Positions 1 to 9,598 of a DNA stretch of 64,000 nt are shown in pieces. The position numbers and the translations under genes are program-made. Each line of letters opens with the position of its first letter. Positions within the stretch are counted from its first letter, which is position 1. Below the pieces are notes generated by a model. It worked only from the letters and a program-made list of their open reading frames with translations, did not search any database and had not been told where the DNA came from. This stretch comes from Gottfriedia luciferensis (GTDB lineage Bacteria > Bacillota > Bacilli > Bacillales > Bacillaceae_G). The DNA is taken from contig NZ_MDKC01000006.1 in the NCBI RefSeq assembly GCF_001712755.1, positions 62,001 through 126,000 of the forward strand. Reading direction: 5' to 3'.

Positions 1-689
1 GTAATTGCTACGAAAGCAGCCCATAAATTTGTTGGTTCTGAAGTTGTAATTGATAATTCGCCTGCTTTTTTAAAACAATCTGTCGAAGAGAGCCTAAAAC
101 GTCTGCAAACGGATTACATTGATTTATTTTATATTCATTTCCCTGATCAGGATACGCCAAAGGATGAAGCCGTCGGAGCCCTAAAACAATTGAAGGATGA
201 GGGGAAAATCAGAGCAATCGGTGTTTCCAATTTTTCGATTGAGCAATTGAAAGAAGCCAATAAAGATGGTTATGTGGATGTCTTCCAAGGGGAGTATAAT
301 CTGCTAAGCCGCGGGGCCGAGAAAGAATTGTTCCCCAATGTTGCTGCAAATAGCATTTCCTTTATACCGTACTTCCCACTTGCTTCAGGATTATTAACAG
401 GCAAATATAATAAAAATACCGATTTAAGTGAAAAAATGAGAAAACGCCAGCAATTCCGAGAGGGTGTTTTTGAGGAAAACCTGAAAAAAATCGAAAAAGT
501 TCGTAAAATTGCCGGTGAAAAAGGAACAGAAGTTGCCCATGTCGTTCTTGCCTGGTATTTACCCGTGAAGCCATTGACGTCATCATTCCAGGAGCAAAAC
601 GGGCAGAACAAGTCTTGCAAAATCTGAAAACACTTGAAGTCAATTTAACGAATGAAGAAATTCAAGAAATTGATCAGATTTTTTCCTAA
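1..689 (+). pseudogene. aldo/keto reductase, 5' end outside window, frameshifted
   Basis: The open frame from base 1 encodes the C-terminal two thirds of an NADPH-dependent aldo/keto reductase. Visible family segments are [12 protein letters not shown] (substrate-barrel strand), GVSNFS, a QGEYNLLSR-like segment and SGLLTGKY. The catalytic Asp/Tyr would lie before the window. Around base 561 (TATTTACCCGTGAA) one base is missing: the frame closes at 627, while the expected ending ([20 protein letters not shown] and onward) continues in frame 3 to a TAA at 687-689. The last 40 or so residues, which help bind NADP, are therefore lost. A sequencing error in the CCC run is possible, but other genes nearby are also broken. 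Confidence 0.8.
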
Positions 690-844
690 GAATAATATGA
701 TGCAAACAGGAAAACACAAATTATCAATCTGGAATGAAACTAATCTGAGAAAAAGATTATAAGCCATTAGCTATGATGATTATTATAAAATTTTTAAATA
801 GTCTTTTGATAGTACAATTTCTTTACTTTAAGGAGGGCATATAA

Positions 845-1016
845 ATGGATTTTCAAATAACTGATTCTGCAAAGGAAGTATTGCACAATAAAATAGGAGA
901 AAATCAAATTATCCAATTATCATTCGATCGTGGAAGCTGTGAAAATCTTAGCAATGAGCTAAATCAAGTCCTTTTTTAATGTACTAAATGACAGTTCAGT
1001 TCAATTAAAAAAATGA
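845..1016 (+). pseudogene. short broken gene, possibly HesB/IscA-like N-terminus
   Basis: A strong ribosome site (AAGGAGGGC) precedes ATG 845, so this was once translated. The frame gives 44 residues beginning MDFQITDSAKEVLHNK and stops at 977-979 after a run of six T. Shifting one frame at the T run continues the protein (NVLNDSSVQLKK) to a TGA at 1014-1016, so a homopolymer indel is likely. The start resembles HesB/IscA-like iron-sulfur scaffold proteins, but the conserved cysteines are absent in what remains, so the assignment is weak. Confidence 0.35.
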
Positions 1017-1122
1017 GTGGCTATTCATTCATTTAAATGTTAAATTTAAAATCAGAATATTTAAAGTATAAAAAAATTTAAGCATTATATATCTTTATTA
1101 TTTAATACTAAGGAGATGAAAG

Positions 1123-1938
1123 GTGATGTTTTTAAAGAAAAATTCAAACTTAGGAGAGAAAAATGGCGTCTCCTACTTGAATGGGGAAGTTAAATATCTA
1201 AGTGTTTCATTAAATGTTTACAGTTATTTAGTGGATGGAGTTTTAATTGATACAGGATCGCAGTCTTTACATAGATATTTCGAATCTTTTATTGACCAAG
1301 CAGATTTTGATCAAGTAATGATAACTCATTCTCATGAAGATCATTCAGGTTGTGCTTCTTATATTGAAAAAACTAAGAATCTACCAATTTATTTAAGTGA
1401 AAAAACAATTGATTATTGCGCAAGACATGCAGATTATCCTTTATATAGGCAACTTTTTTGGGGAAAGAGAAAGCCGTTTCACGCTAAGGCTATACCTGAA
1501 ACGTTTACATCAAGAAATGCGACATGGAAAGTAATCGATACACCCGGCCATGCTTTTGATCATAAAGCATTATTAAATCAGGAGACTGGTCAATTATTTA
1601 CGGGAGATTTATTTGTAAGTGAGCGGACAAAAGTCGTATTAGCAGAAGAATGTATCCCTACAATTATTAACTCATTAGAGCGAGTATTAACTTATGATTT
1701 TCAAGATGTATTTTGCAGCCACGCAGGGTTTATAGAAGATGGTCGTGCAGCGCTTGAACGAAAACGAGACTATTTATTATCTATTAAACATAATGTATTA
1801 ACCTTACATAAAGAAGGGAATTCAGCTGAAGATATCCGAAATAAGCTATTTCCAAAAAAATACCCGATTATAAAATTTTCAAGTGGAGAATGGGATTCAC
1901 TACACATTGTAACATCGATCATAAATGAAATGATGTAG
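1123..1938 (+). CDS. MBL-fold metallo-hydrolase
   Basis: A predicted cytoplasmic metallo-beta-lactamase-fold hydrolase of 271 residues. The signature HSHEDH lies at residues 69-74, and further metal-binding positions are seen in TPGHAFDH, FTGDLF and CSHAG, in the order expected for a two-metal site. The C-terminal 60 residues (helical, after RDYLLSIKHNVLTLHKEG) resemble the winged/helical tail common in Bacillus MBL proteins. The start is either GTG 1123 or the adjacent ATG 1126; AAGGAG at 1110-1115 suits both. The substrate cannot be told: glyoxalase II-like thioesters, lactones and others share this fold. It stands alone between a broken short gene and a converging vanY-like gene. Confidence 0.85.
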   Translation: MMFLKKNSNLGEKNGVSYLNGEVKYLSVSLNVYSYLVDGVLIDTGSQSLHRYFESFIDQADFDQVMITHSHEDHSGCASYIEKTKNLPIYLSEKTIDYCARHADYPLYRQLFWGKRKPFHAKAIPETFTSRNATWKVIDTPGHAFDHKALLNQETGQLFTGDLFVSERTKVVLAEECIPTIINSLERVLTYDFQDVFCSHAGFIEDGRAALERKRDYLLSIKHNVLTLHKEGNSAEDIRNKLFPKKYPIIKFSSGEWDSLHIVTSIINEMM

Positions 1939-2093
1939 GTAAACCTGATCTATTTTAATAGACATTAAGGACTAAAAATTACAAAGGACGGCCAACACGC
2001 AGTAGAAGTAATCATAATAATTGTGAGGAGACTAAGGTTAAAGCAAAGAGCTCATTTTAAATGAACGGAAGTCATAAAAACTGAATACATAAA

Positions 2094-2124
2094 GAGGCTA
2101 TGTATTTTAATCATAGCCTTTTAT
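2094..2124. terminator. bidirectional terminator hairpin
   Basis: Arms GGCTATG and CATAGCC enclose a 9-base loop, followed by TTTT on the + strand. It lies between the convergent MBL hydrolase and the VanY-like gene and could serve both. Confidence 0.6.
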
Positions 2125-2154
2125 CAATAAGAGATACTATGTTCTTAGATTTTT

Positions 2155-2949
2155 TTATTTTGAAACTGGATAGACGTTTAAATATTCTTCTAAGGTTAAG
2201 TTTCTTTTTTTTATTTGTTTTGCTGTTGTTACGCCAACATACCGAATATGCCAAGGTTCGTATTTGTAACCTGTGATCTGCTCTTTACCTTTTGGATATC
2301 GAATAATAAAACCATAATTAGAGCTATTTTTATCAAGCCATTTAGCTTCTTTTGTATTAGCAAAACAGCTTGTAGCCGCACATTTTCCAGTGCTACTACT
2401 TACATCAATTGCTAATCCTGATTGGTGTTCACTTGAACCGGGTAATGCACTATACTTTCTTGCATTAACATAGCCATCTTCTTTTACATATCGATTAAAA
2501 AGAACTTTTTGAGTCGCATATGAGCGATATCCTGAAACACCACTTAAATAGATATGATCTTTTTGAGCTCCAGCAAATAATTTCTTTAATGCGATTGCTG
2601 CTTCTTTTCTCATTTTTCGTTTTTCAAGCTTTTCTTTAAAAATGAATGAAACATTTGGATAAACTAGATCTTTTGGAACATAATTTTTAGGTAAAAAATA
2701 TTTTTTGTTTACTAAAACTGTCATTACATCAGGGTGTGAAACAGTTCTAATTGCATTACTTTGCTTCGTTTTATTCATTACATTTTCAGGTATATCTAAT
2801 GTTGCGTTTTTCTTTATATTAGCGTTTTCTATATTTATTTGGTGATTCTCTTTTTTTGCACTAGAATCATTATAATTATTGTTTTTGGAAAAACAACTAT
2901 TAAAAGATAATAGTAAGCTAATCATAATTGAAAGAACTAAATATTTCAT
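2155..2949 (-). CDS. VanY-type D-alanyl-D-alanine carboxypeptidase, probable lipoprotein
   Basis: A 264-residue peptidase of the M15B (VanY/DacB-like) family, acting on the terminal D-Ala of peptidoglycan stem peptides outside the membrane. An N-terminal hydrophobic segment ends in FNSC, giving a somewhat atypical lipobox at Cys19; a low-complexity Lys/Asn linker follows. The zinc site is complete: SSEHQSGLAID at 172-182 (His175, Asp182) and EPWHIRYVG at 231-239 (Glu231, His234). The SGYRSY motif sits at 139-144. The gene is monocistronic, converging on the MBL gene. The lack of vanHAX or a VanRS pair nearby argues for housekeeping wall trimming rather than glycopeptide resistance. Confidence 0.88.
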   Translation of the reverse strand: MKYLVLSIMISLLLSFNSCFSKNNNYNDSSAKKENHQINIENANIKKNATLDIPENVMNKTKQSNAIRTVSHPDVMTVLVNKKYFLPKNYVPKDLVYPNVSFIFKEKLEKRKMRKEAAIALKKLFAGAQKDHIYLSGVSGYRSYATQKVLFNRYVKEDGYVNARKYSALPGSSEHQSGLAIDVSSSTGKCAATSCFANTKEAKWLDKNSSNYGFIIRYPKGKEQITGYKYEPWHIRYVGVTTAKQIKKRNLTLEEYLNVYPVSK

Positions 2950-3301
2950 AAAAGAAAGTACCCCCAGATATGGCTTTGTCTACTAGTTTGTGGATAAATA
3001 ATACAAAACTTGTTCATTTTTAAATCTCCCTTATATTATTGTCTAAAAAGCTCGAACTATATAAGAGAATGATAAGAACTGGATGTTTCGAATTTAGGTA
3101 CAACTTGTTTCAAAGTTGTAAATTTACTTGTATCTTCCTTGTAATCACCCAATACACTTTGTTGAGTACAATGTATAGATTTCCTCTAAAAATGTAATCT
3201 ACTATTATAAAATACAGTCGAGTTTACATTTATCATGTAGGTAATAAACCGAATCTTCGCTCGAAAAATAAATGAAGAAAATAGAAGGAGATATCATAAA
3301 G
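2950..3301. other. gene-free stretch between vanY-like gene and fbp
   Basis: AT-rich intergenic DNA that must hold the divergent promoters of the VanY-like gene and fbp. I see no convincing RNA structure. The AAGGAG at 3285-3290 is the ribosome site for fbp. Confidence 0.5.
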
Positions 3302-5242
3302 TTGAACATAAAATATTTAGATTTACTTGCACATAAATATGATAGTGAAGAAAAGGTGGTAACTGAGATTATTAATCTTGAAGCCACCCTTAATTTGCCA
3401 AAAGGGACAGAGCATTTTGTCAGTGATTTACACGGGGAGTATCAAGCTTTTCAACATGTGTTAAGAAATGGTTCGGGTAGAGTAAAAGAGAAAATAAGAG
3501 ACCTATTTCAAGACGAACTATCTGATACAGAACTTAATGAATTTGCGACGTTAGTTTATTATCCTGAAGAAAAATTAAAATTAATTAGAGATAAGTGTGT
3601 AAATAAACAAGAATTACATCAATGGTACACAGTAATCATTGACCGTATGATAAAGTTAATTTCTTATTCGTCATCTAAATATACACGCTCTAAATTACAT
3701 AAAGCATTGCCTCAAGAGTTTGTTTATATAATAGAAGAGTTACTTTACAAAACGGATGAATTCACAAATAAGAAAGCATATTATTCAAAAATCGTTCAGC
3801 AAATTATTTCTCTTGGTCAGGCAGATAAGCTTATAACAGGTCTGGCTTATTCTACTCAGCGGTTGGTAGTTGACCATCTACATGTCGTGGGTGATATTTA
3901 TGATCGCGGACCTGAACCTGATAAAATTATGGATACTCTAATTAATTATCATTCTGTTGATATTCAATGGGGAAATCATGATGTCCTATGGATCGGCGCC
4001 TTTGCTGGATCAAAGGTTTGCCTAGCTAATATTATTCGTATCTGTGCCAGGTACGACAACTTAAGTATTATTGAAGATGTGTATGGGATAAATCTTATAC
4101 CACTTCTTAATCTTGCGGAAAAGTACTATAAGGACAATCTAGCGTTTAGACCCAAGAGCAATTCGGATAAAAAAAAGTCTGATCATGAACTTTTGCAAAT
4201 CACTAAAATCCATCAAGCGATTGCAATTATTCAGTTCAAGCTTGAAATGCCAATTATAAAGAGACGACCATATTTTAATATGTCAGAAAGGCTTTTGCTT
4301 GAAAAAATTGATTATGACAAAAATGAAATAACAATTAATGGGAAAACTTACCCATTAGAAAATTCTTGCTTTGCAACTATAAATCCAGATAATCCTAGTG
4401 AATTAATAGAGGAAGAAGAGCAAGTCTTGGACAGACTATTGTTTTTTGTCCAGCATTCGGAAAAGTTGGCTAGACATATGAATTTTCTCATGAAGAAAGG
4501 CAGTCTTTATTTGAAATATAATGGGAATTTATTAATACATGGATGCATCCCAATTGATGAAAATGGAAATATGGAAAAAATGGTGATTGAAAATCAAACC
4601 TATGCAGGTCGCGATCTACTTGATATTTTTGAACATTATTTACGACATGCATTTGCACATCCTGAAGAGACAGATGATCTTGCAACAGATATGGTCTGGT
4701 ATTTATGGACAGGAGAATTTTCATCATTATTTGGGAAAAGAGCAATGACGACCTTTGAAAGGTATTTTATTAAAGACAAAGAAACCCATAAAGAGATTAA
4801 GAATCCATACTATCATTTACGTGAAAAAGAGGAAATCTGCTGTAAAATTTTAGCAGAAATGAATCTTAATCCTAACATAGGCCATATAATAAACGGCCAT
4901 ACACCTGTTAAAGAAATAAAAGGAGAGAATCCAATTAAAGCAAACGGGAAGTTGATTGTTATTGATGGAGGATTTTCTAAAGCTTATCAATCAACAACTG
5001 GTATTGCTGGTTACACTTTATTATATAATTCCTGCGGTATACAACTCGTAGCCCATGAAAAATTTAATTCAAAAAAAGATGTTCTACTAAAAGGGTCAGA
5101 TGTTTTATCAGTAAAGAGATTGGTGGAAAAAGAACTCGAGAGAAAAAAGGTTCTAGAAACCAATGTGGGAGAGCGGTTATTACAGGAAATATCTGTTTTA
5201 AAAAGTCTATTGGAAAATCGCTATACTAATCCACAGTGGTGA
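3302..5242 (+). CDS. fbp: fructose-1,6-bisphosphatase, class III
   Basis: The class III (Firmicute-type) fructose-1,6-bisphosphatase, which removes the 1-phosphate in gluconeogenesis. Its metallophosphoesterase core is visible: [10 protein letters not shown] near the N-terminus, [21 protein letters not shown] and a later NGHTP. Length is about 646 residues, close to the roughly 670 of the B. subtilis enzyme. I place the start at TTG 3302 (protein beginning [12 protein letters not shown]), because AAGGAG at 3285-3290 is 11 bases upstream. An in-frame ATG at 3272 would add ten residues but has no ribosome site. The gene is monocistronic and ends before a terminator at 5366-5399. Confidence 0.95.
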   Translation: MNIKYLDLLAHKYDSEEKVVTEIINLEATLNLPKGTEHFVSDLHGEYQAFQHVLRNGSGRVKEKIRDLFQDELSDTELNEFATLVYYPEEKLKLIRDKCVNKQELHQWYTVIIDRMIKLISYSSSKYTRSKLHKALPQEFVYIIEELLYKTDEFTNKKAYYSKIVQQIISLGQADKLITGLAYSTQRLVVDHLHVVGDIYDRGPEPDKIMDTLINYHSVDIQWGNHDVLWIGAFAGSKVCLANIIRICARYDNLSIIEDVYGINLIPLLNLAEKYYKDNLAFRPKSNSDKKKSDHELLQITKIHQAIAIIQFKLEMPIIKRRPYFNMSERLLLEKIDYDKNEITINGKTYPLENSCFATINPDNPSELIEEEEQVLDRLLFFVQHSEKLARHMNFLMKKGSLYLKYNGNLLIHGCIPIDENGNMEKMVIENQTYAGRDLLDIFEHYLRHAFAHPEETDDLATDMVWYLWTGEFSSLFGKRAMTTFERYFIKDKETHKEIKNPYYHLREKEEICCKILAEMNLNPNIGHIINGHTPVKEIKGENPIKANGKLIVIDGGFSKAYQSTTGIAGYTLLYNSCGIQLVAHEKFNSKKDVLLKGSDVLSVKRLVEKELERKKVLETNVGERLLQEISVLKSLLENRYTNPQW

Positions 5243-5365
5243 AGAGTATATGTTATCAAAAGGATCAAACTTTAACATTCCAGTTGGATTTGGGGAGTTT
5301 GTTTTAGATGGTGATTGTGAATAAATTAATTGTTTCACATACCTAAGTGCAATTTAATAGTAGAA

Positions 5366-5399
5366 AAAGAATCAGGAAAATTGCTCTGATTCTTTTTTT
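5366..5399 (+). terminator. terminator downstream of fbp
   Basis: Arms AGAATCAG (5368-5375) and CTGATTCT (5386-5393) are followed by a T run. Confidence 0.8.
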
Positions 5400-5730
5400 A
5401 TTTTAATGGTTAGCATTTTAGGAGCTGATCTAATTCTAGAAGAGTCACTTCAGTGCGATTCATTGGACTTTTGTCAACACCCCAATAAAAAGTTCAGAAA
5501 CGCTTACAAACTATCCGAAAAAAATTACGATTTAATTCTTCAGTATTTGAAGACAACTGTAGTTAATTATTACAGCAAAAATTACAATAGTATTACCAGT
5601 CGGAAATGGAATTTTGAATGTTCGGAAACTTATTTTGTCAGGTCTTATTATTTAAATTACGGATATATTTCTAATATGAAGGTGAACAATTTTTTTCATG
5701 GGGAACTTTTGTTAAGGGGTGTAGTAGTAG
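5400..5730. other. leader region of the lsr-like cluster
   Basis: About 330 bases between the fbp terminator and the lsrR-like start. A long open frame crosses it (5406-5789) but has no ribosome site, an unlikely amino-acid composition and overlaps lsrR, so I treat it as chance. The promoter and operator of the cluster should be here; no clear palindrome was seen. Confidence 0.4.
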
Positions 5731-6668
5731 ATGAGCCAAGATCATTGTACGGAAAATATGCTGATGAAAGTAGCCTGGTACTACTATAAAGAGAACTTAA
5801 CTCAAAATGAGGTAGCTGATTTACTAGAATTGTCAAGGGCCAAGGTTGTTAGAATGCTGGAGCGGGCCAGGTCTGAAGGAATTGTACAATTCCAAATTAA
5901 AGGGATTGGTAAAAATGGTTTAAGTATCGAAAAAGAATTCAAAGAAGGCTTTTATCTAAAAAATGCCTATATTATACCAAGCCCTCTAAATAAAGTGGAT
6001 TTGAGCGTTTCTTTATCAAAGGCAGCGGCTCAGTATTTACAAAACAAATTGCAACCGAATGATATGGTTGGCTTAGGTTGGGGAAGAGCCGTTTCTAAAA
6101 CGATTGAATACTTGACAATTGAACCCATTAGTCATATTTCAGTTGTAACCTTAACTGGGGGAGTTCATTACTATCTCCATAATCATCGCCAAAAATAGGG
6201 CGGTTTGGAAAAGTTCCAGGATATAAATGTAATTCCTGCTCCATTTATAGCTCCAACTGAAGAAATGGCAGGAAAATTTTTATCTGAACCTTCAATAAAT
6301 GAAGTTCTCGAGCTGGCTAAATTCACAAAATATATCTTTGTTGGAATTGGCGGTATTTATCCAGATGCCACAATTATTCAGGAAGAAAAAATGACCATGA
6401 ACGAACTGACATTTATAAAACATCAGAATGGAGTCGCCGATATTTTAGGTCAATTTTACGATCGAAATGGCAAAATTATTGATTTGCCACACCATAAAAG
6501 GTTAATCGGAACAGACTTGAAGAGTCTAAGGGCCTTAAATGTTATAGCCGTGACCGGTGGAGAGAAAAAATTGATGCCAACTACAGAGCTTTAAAAGGTA
6601 AGTATATTACGACATTAATAACAGATGAAGTTACAGCTATTTCATTACTCAATATGGAGGTGAAATAA
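5731..6668 (+). pseudogene. lsrR: SorC/DeoR-family regulator (LsrR-like), nonsense plus frameshift
   Basis: The reading frame encodes a SorC-family sugar-responsive repressor like LsrR, which senses phospho-AI-2. A helix-turn-helix lies at about residues 23-52 (LTQNEVADLLELSRAKVVRM). The effector domain follows with GWGRAVSKTI, VVTLTGGVHYY, IPAPF, VGIGGIYPDATII and LPHHKRLIGTDL. Two lesions are seen: an in-frame TAG at 6196-6198 after YYLHNHRQK, with homology continuing directly in the same frame, and a one-base deletion in the A run at about 6565-6570. Past that, the proper ending (IDANYRALKGKYITTLITDE) is found in another frame, ending at 6668. It is probably inactive; the N-terminal fragment could still bind DNA. 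It lies 4 bases before lsrK. Confidence 0.85.
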
Positions 6669-6672
6669 ATTA

Positions 6673-8235
6673 ATGGCGTACATTCTAGCAATTGATGCTG
6701 GTACTGGCAGTATTCGCGCTGTTTTGTTTGATCAATTAGGAAATCAAGTTGGGTTTTCACAAATAGAATGGAACCATTTATCAAATGAAAAGTATCCAGG
6801 ATCTATGGATTTTGATTGGGAAACAAACTGGAGGTTAGTCGTTCAGTGTGTAAAGTCTGTTATTGAAGAAACAAGAGTTGACGCAAAAAAAATAAAAGCG
6901 ATAAGTGCTACGAGTATGAGGGAAGGAATTGTCCTTTATGATGAAACGGGTAAGGAGATCTGGGCTTGTGCAAATGTAGATGCTCGAGCTTCGGATGAGG
7001 TCAAAGCTTTAAAGGAACTAGATCCTGAATTAGAATACAAGATTTATAGGTTATCAGGTCAAATGTTTGCATTAGGGGCATTGCCTAGGCTTTTGTGGAT
7101 AAAAAATCATTTACCGGGGATTTATGAAAAAGCTACTGACATGACTATGATTAATGATTGGATTCTTTATAAATTGTCAGGGAAACTACAAGTGGATCCT
7201 TCAAATGGATGTACTACAGGAATATTTGATATTGAGAAAAGGAAATGGGAAAGTGATGTAGCAAAAATGTGCGGACTAAAAAATATTTTATTTCCACCGG
7301 TAAATGAAGCTGGTACCGTTATCGGTTACGTGACGGATGGAGTAGCATCGTATACAGGTTTGAATTCAGGAACTCCGGTTATTTGTGGAGGCGGAGATGC
7401 TCAAATGGCTTCAGTTGGCGTCGGTGCGGTAAAAGCGGGGCAGACTGTTGTGTCAGGTGGATCATTTTGGCAGCAGGAAGTCAATGTGAGACAGCCTTTA
7501 GTTGACAAAAGTGGCCGTATCCGGGTTAACTGCCATGCCGTACCTGAATTATGGCAGCTAGAAACCATTGCATTTTTCCCTGGGCTTGTAATGAGATGGT
7601 TTCGTGATGCATTTTGTGATTTGGAAAAAGCAGAGGCAATAGTGTCCGGTAGAGACCCGTATGAAATTTTAGAGGAAAAGTCAAAAAATGTTCCAATCGG
7701 GGCAAATGGGATTATTCCTATATTTTCAGATACGATGAATTATAGCTCTTGGCGCCACGCATCTCCAGCTTTTATTAACCTCACTCTAGACCCACTAATG
7801 ACTGGTAAAAAAGAAATGTTTAAATCTATTCAAGAAAATGCTGCACTTATTACGCTAGGAAACTTAAAGATTATAGAAGAAGAAACTGGTTATTATCCTA
7901 GTGAAGTTATTTTCACAGGTGGTGCTTCGAAAGGAAAGCTTTGGAGTCAAACCCTTGCAGATGTCCTTGGAGTGCCCGTGAAAGTACCTGTAGTTAAAGA
8001 AACAGCAGCACTGGGCACCGCATTAATTGCGGGGATTGGCATAGGAATTTATGAGAATATCCATCAAGCAGTTAACCAAGTTGTAAAGTGGGAGAGGACA
8101 CACCTACCTAACAATGAAAACCATGACCAATACCTAGAAATCTATGAAAAATGGAGAAGTGTATATCGAGAACAGCTTCAACTTGCTGATCGTGGTTTAA
8201 CGACTCATATGTGGAAGGCACCTGGTATAGAATAA
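6673..8235 (+). CDS. lsrK: autoinducer-2 kinase LsrK (FGGY family)
   Basis: An FGGY-family sugar kinase of 520 residues that very closely resembles LsrK, which phosphorylates the quorum signal AI-2 (DPD) in the cytoplasm. The N-terminal phosphate-binding loop is DAGTGSIRA. Shared LsrK segments include SMREGIVLY, IWACANVDARA, MRWFRDAFC, SKGKLWSQ and the C-terminal GLTTHMWKAPG, where E. coli LsrK ends GLTTSLWKAPG from memory. The gene is full length and intact. GGAGGTG at 6656-6662 serves ATG 6673. It follows the broken lsrR by 4 bases and precedes the cupin gene by 19, so it sits in one operon. Confidence 0.93.
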   Translation: MAYILAIDAGTGSIRAVLFDQLGNQVGFSQIEWNHLSNEKYPGSMDFDWETNWRLVVQCVKSVIEETRVDAKKIKAISATSMREGIVLYDETGKEIWACANVDARASDEVKALKELDPELEYKIYRLSGQMFALGALPRLLWIKNHLPGIYEKATDMTMINDWILYKLSGKLQVDPSNGCTTGIFDIEKRKWESDVAKMCGLKNILFPPVNEAGTVIGYVTDGVASYTGLNSGTPVICGGGDAQMASVGVGAVKAGQTVVSGGSFWQQEVNVRQPLVDKSGRIRVNCHAVPELWQLETIAFFPGLVMRWFRDAFCDLEKAEAIVSGRDPYEILEEKSKNVPIGANGIIPIFSDTMNYSSWRHASPAFINLTLDPLMTGKKEMFKSIQENAALITLGNLKIIEEETGYYPSEVIFTGGASKGKLWSQTLADVLGVPVKVPVVKETAALGTALIAGIGIGIYENIHQAVNQVVKWERTHLPNNENHDQYLEIYEKWRSVYREQLQLADRGLTTHMWKAPGIE

Positions 8236-8254
8236 TGTGAAAGGAGGTGAAGGG

Positions 8255-8623
8255 ATGAAGAAAGTTCACGAAAATGAATTCGATTATCGGTTTGGCGACA
8301 ACGGGCCGAAATATTTAACAAAAGGTCCCAACGTAGATCTTGGTGTGGTTGTATTGAAACCAGGTCAAGACTTCCAAAACCACTATCATACAGTTTGCGA
8401 AGAAATTTTCTATATCCTCGAAGGGCAGATAGATTTCTATATTAATGGTATTAAAGTTCCTACAATACCAGGTGATATGATTCAATGCCGACCAGGCGAT
8501 GCTCATTACCTTATCAATCAAACTGACAAAACCTTTAAAGCCCTCTTCATTAAATCTCCGCATATTTTGGAAAGAGATGTTGTTAATATAAAGAATCCAG
8601 AAATCAAGTTAAGGAGTGAATAG
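8255..8623 (+). CDS. small cupin protein within the AI-2 cluster
   Basis: A 122-residue single-domain cupin. The first cupin motif is textbook: G37, five residues, His43-x-His45, Glu50 and Gly57, and a later PGDAHYLI provides the third metal histidine. The start is ATG 8255, just after AAGGAGGTG. It lies between lsrK and lsrF with the lsrF start four bases after its stop, where E. coli-type clusters would have LsrG (phospho-AI-2 isomerase, a different fold) nearby. I infer that it acts on phospho-DPD or its products, possibly as an isomerase replacing LsrG, but the sequence does not prove this. Other cupins of this size bind sugars or act as dioxygenases. Confidence 0.8.
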   Translation: MKKVHENEFDYRFGDNGPKYLTKGPNVDLGVVVLKPGQDFQNHYHTVCEEIFYILEGQIDFYINGIKVPTIPGDMIQCRPGDAHYLINQTDKTFKALFIKSPHILERDVVNIKNPEIKLRSE

Positions 8624-8626
8624 ATA

Positions 8627-9418
8627 GTGAGTTGGGGATTTCTAAATCGATTAAACAAAATATTACCAAATAAGAGGGCAGTAATGCTTGCGATAGATCA
8701 TGGCTATTTCTTAGGGCCAATAAGAGGTTTAGAAAAGCCTGAGGAAACTGTCAGAGACTTACTTCCATACACGGATTCGCTATATTTAACAAGAGGTACA
8801 CTTGCAGCATGTATTCCGAAAAATACGGAAAAACCAATGGTACTTCGTGTTTCAGGCGGTCCTACAACGTTAGGGAAGGATCTAGCGAATGAAAGGATTG
8901 TTACTTCAATAAAAGAAGCAATTCGTCATAATGTTGTTGGTGTAGGGGTTTCGGTATTTATCGGTTCTGACTACGAAACTCAAACAGTAACGAATCTAGC
9001 TCAAGTTGTAACTGATGCTCATGATTACGGAATACCTGTACTTGGAATTACCGCAGTCGGAAAAGAGCTTGAAAAACGGGATGCCAGGTTCTTAGCATTA
9101 GCTTCAAGAGTTCTAGCTGAAATGGGAACCGATATTGTTAAGACTTATTACTGTGACGATTTTGAACAGGTAACGAGTAAGTGCCCGGTTCCAATAGTTA
9201 TTGCAGGTGGCCCAAAATTTGATACAATTCGTGAAGCACTAGAAATTACGTATAATGCTATGGAGCAAGGTGCAGCTGGTGTGGATATGGGAAGAAATAT
9301 TTGGCAATCTCAGCATCCTCTTGCAATGATCCAAGCGATACATTCTATTGTTCATAAAGGATTCACAGTAAATGAAGCGGTAGATTTATATGAATCTTCA
9401 TCAAAAATAAAAGCTTAA
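8627..9418 (+). CDS. lsrF: LsrF-like aldolase/thiolase of AI-2 degradation
   Basis: A 263-residue class I aldolase-fold protein of the DeoC/LacD/Fba type, closest to LsrF, which transfers an acetyl group from 3-hydroxy-5-phosphooxypentane-2,4-dione to CoA. The Schiff-base lysine is expected at Lys172 (DIVKTYYCDD). AIDHGYFLGP (His25) and the phosphate-binding IAGGPKFDT and VDMGRNIWQ segments are present. The start is GTG 8627 with AAGGAGTG upstream. It is the last gene of the lsrR-lsrK-cupin-lsrF operon. No lsrACDB transporter follows, which differs from the E. coli layout. Confidence 0.88.
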   Translation: MSWGFLNRLNKILPNKRAVMLAIDHGYFLGPIRGLEKPEETVRDLLPYTDSLYLTRGTLAACIPKNTEKPMVLRVSGGPTTLGKDLANERIVTSIKEAIRHNVVGVGVSVFIGSDYETQTVTNLAQVVTDAHDYGIPVLGITAVGKELEKRDARFLALASRVLAEMGTDIVKTYYCDDFEQVTSKCPVPIVIAGGPKFDTIREALEITYNAMEQGAAGVDMGRNIWQSQHPLAMIQAIHSIVHKGFTVNEAVDLYESSSKIKA

Positions 9419-9561
9419 TATGTGTAAAAAAAGGAAGCATTTTACAATACCACCCTAATGTTACGAACACTGTATCAGCGAAGTGGTTAGTAAACAACGC
9501 TTTAAAGTTACGATAAGTCCAAAAACAATAACTGTATCACAAAAATAATTATTCAATTAAG

Positions 9562-9598
9562 AAAAGTGTAGGGATGTAAAAAATTCTTGCACTTTTTT
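9562..9598 (+). terminator. terminator after lsrF
   Basis: AAAAGTG and CACTTTTTT pair around a 20-base loop; the T run follows. It lies about 145 bases past the lsrF stop. Confidence 0.55.

Noticed and set aside
2155-2949. Vancomycin-resistance role for the VanY-like gene
   Set aside because: No vanHAX, vanRS or vanS-like neighbours; a housekeeping carboxypeptidase is more likely.
5250-5324. 25-codon frame after fbp (LSKGSNFNIPVGFGE)
   Set aside because: Too short, with no ribosome site of its own; a vague similarity to the start of TerD-like proteins is not enough.
5406-5789. 127-codon open frame before lsrR
   Set aside because: No ribosome site, overlaps the lsrR start by 59 bases, and the predicted protein has an unlikely composition.
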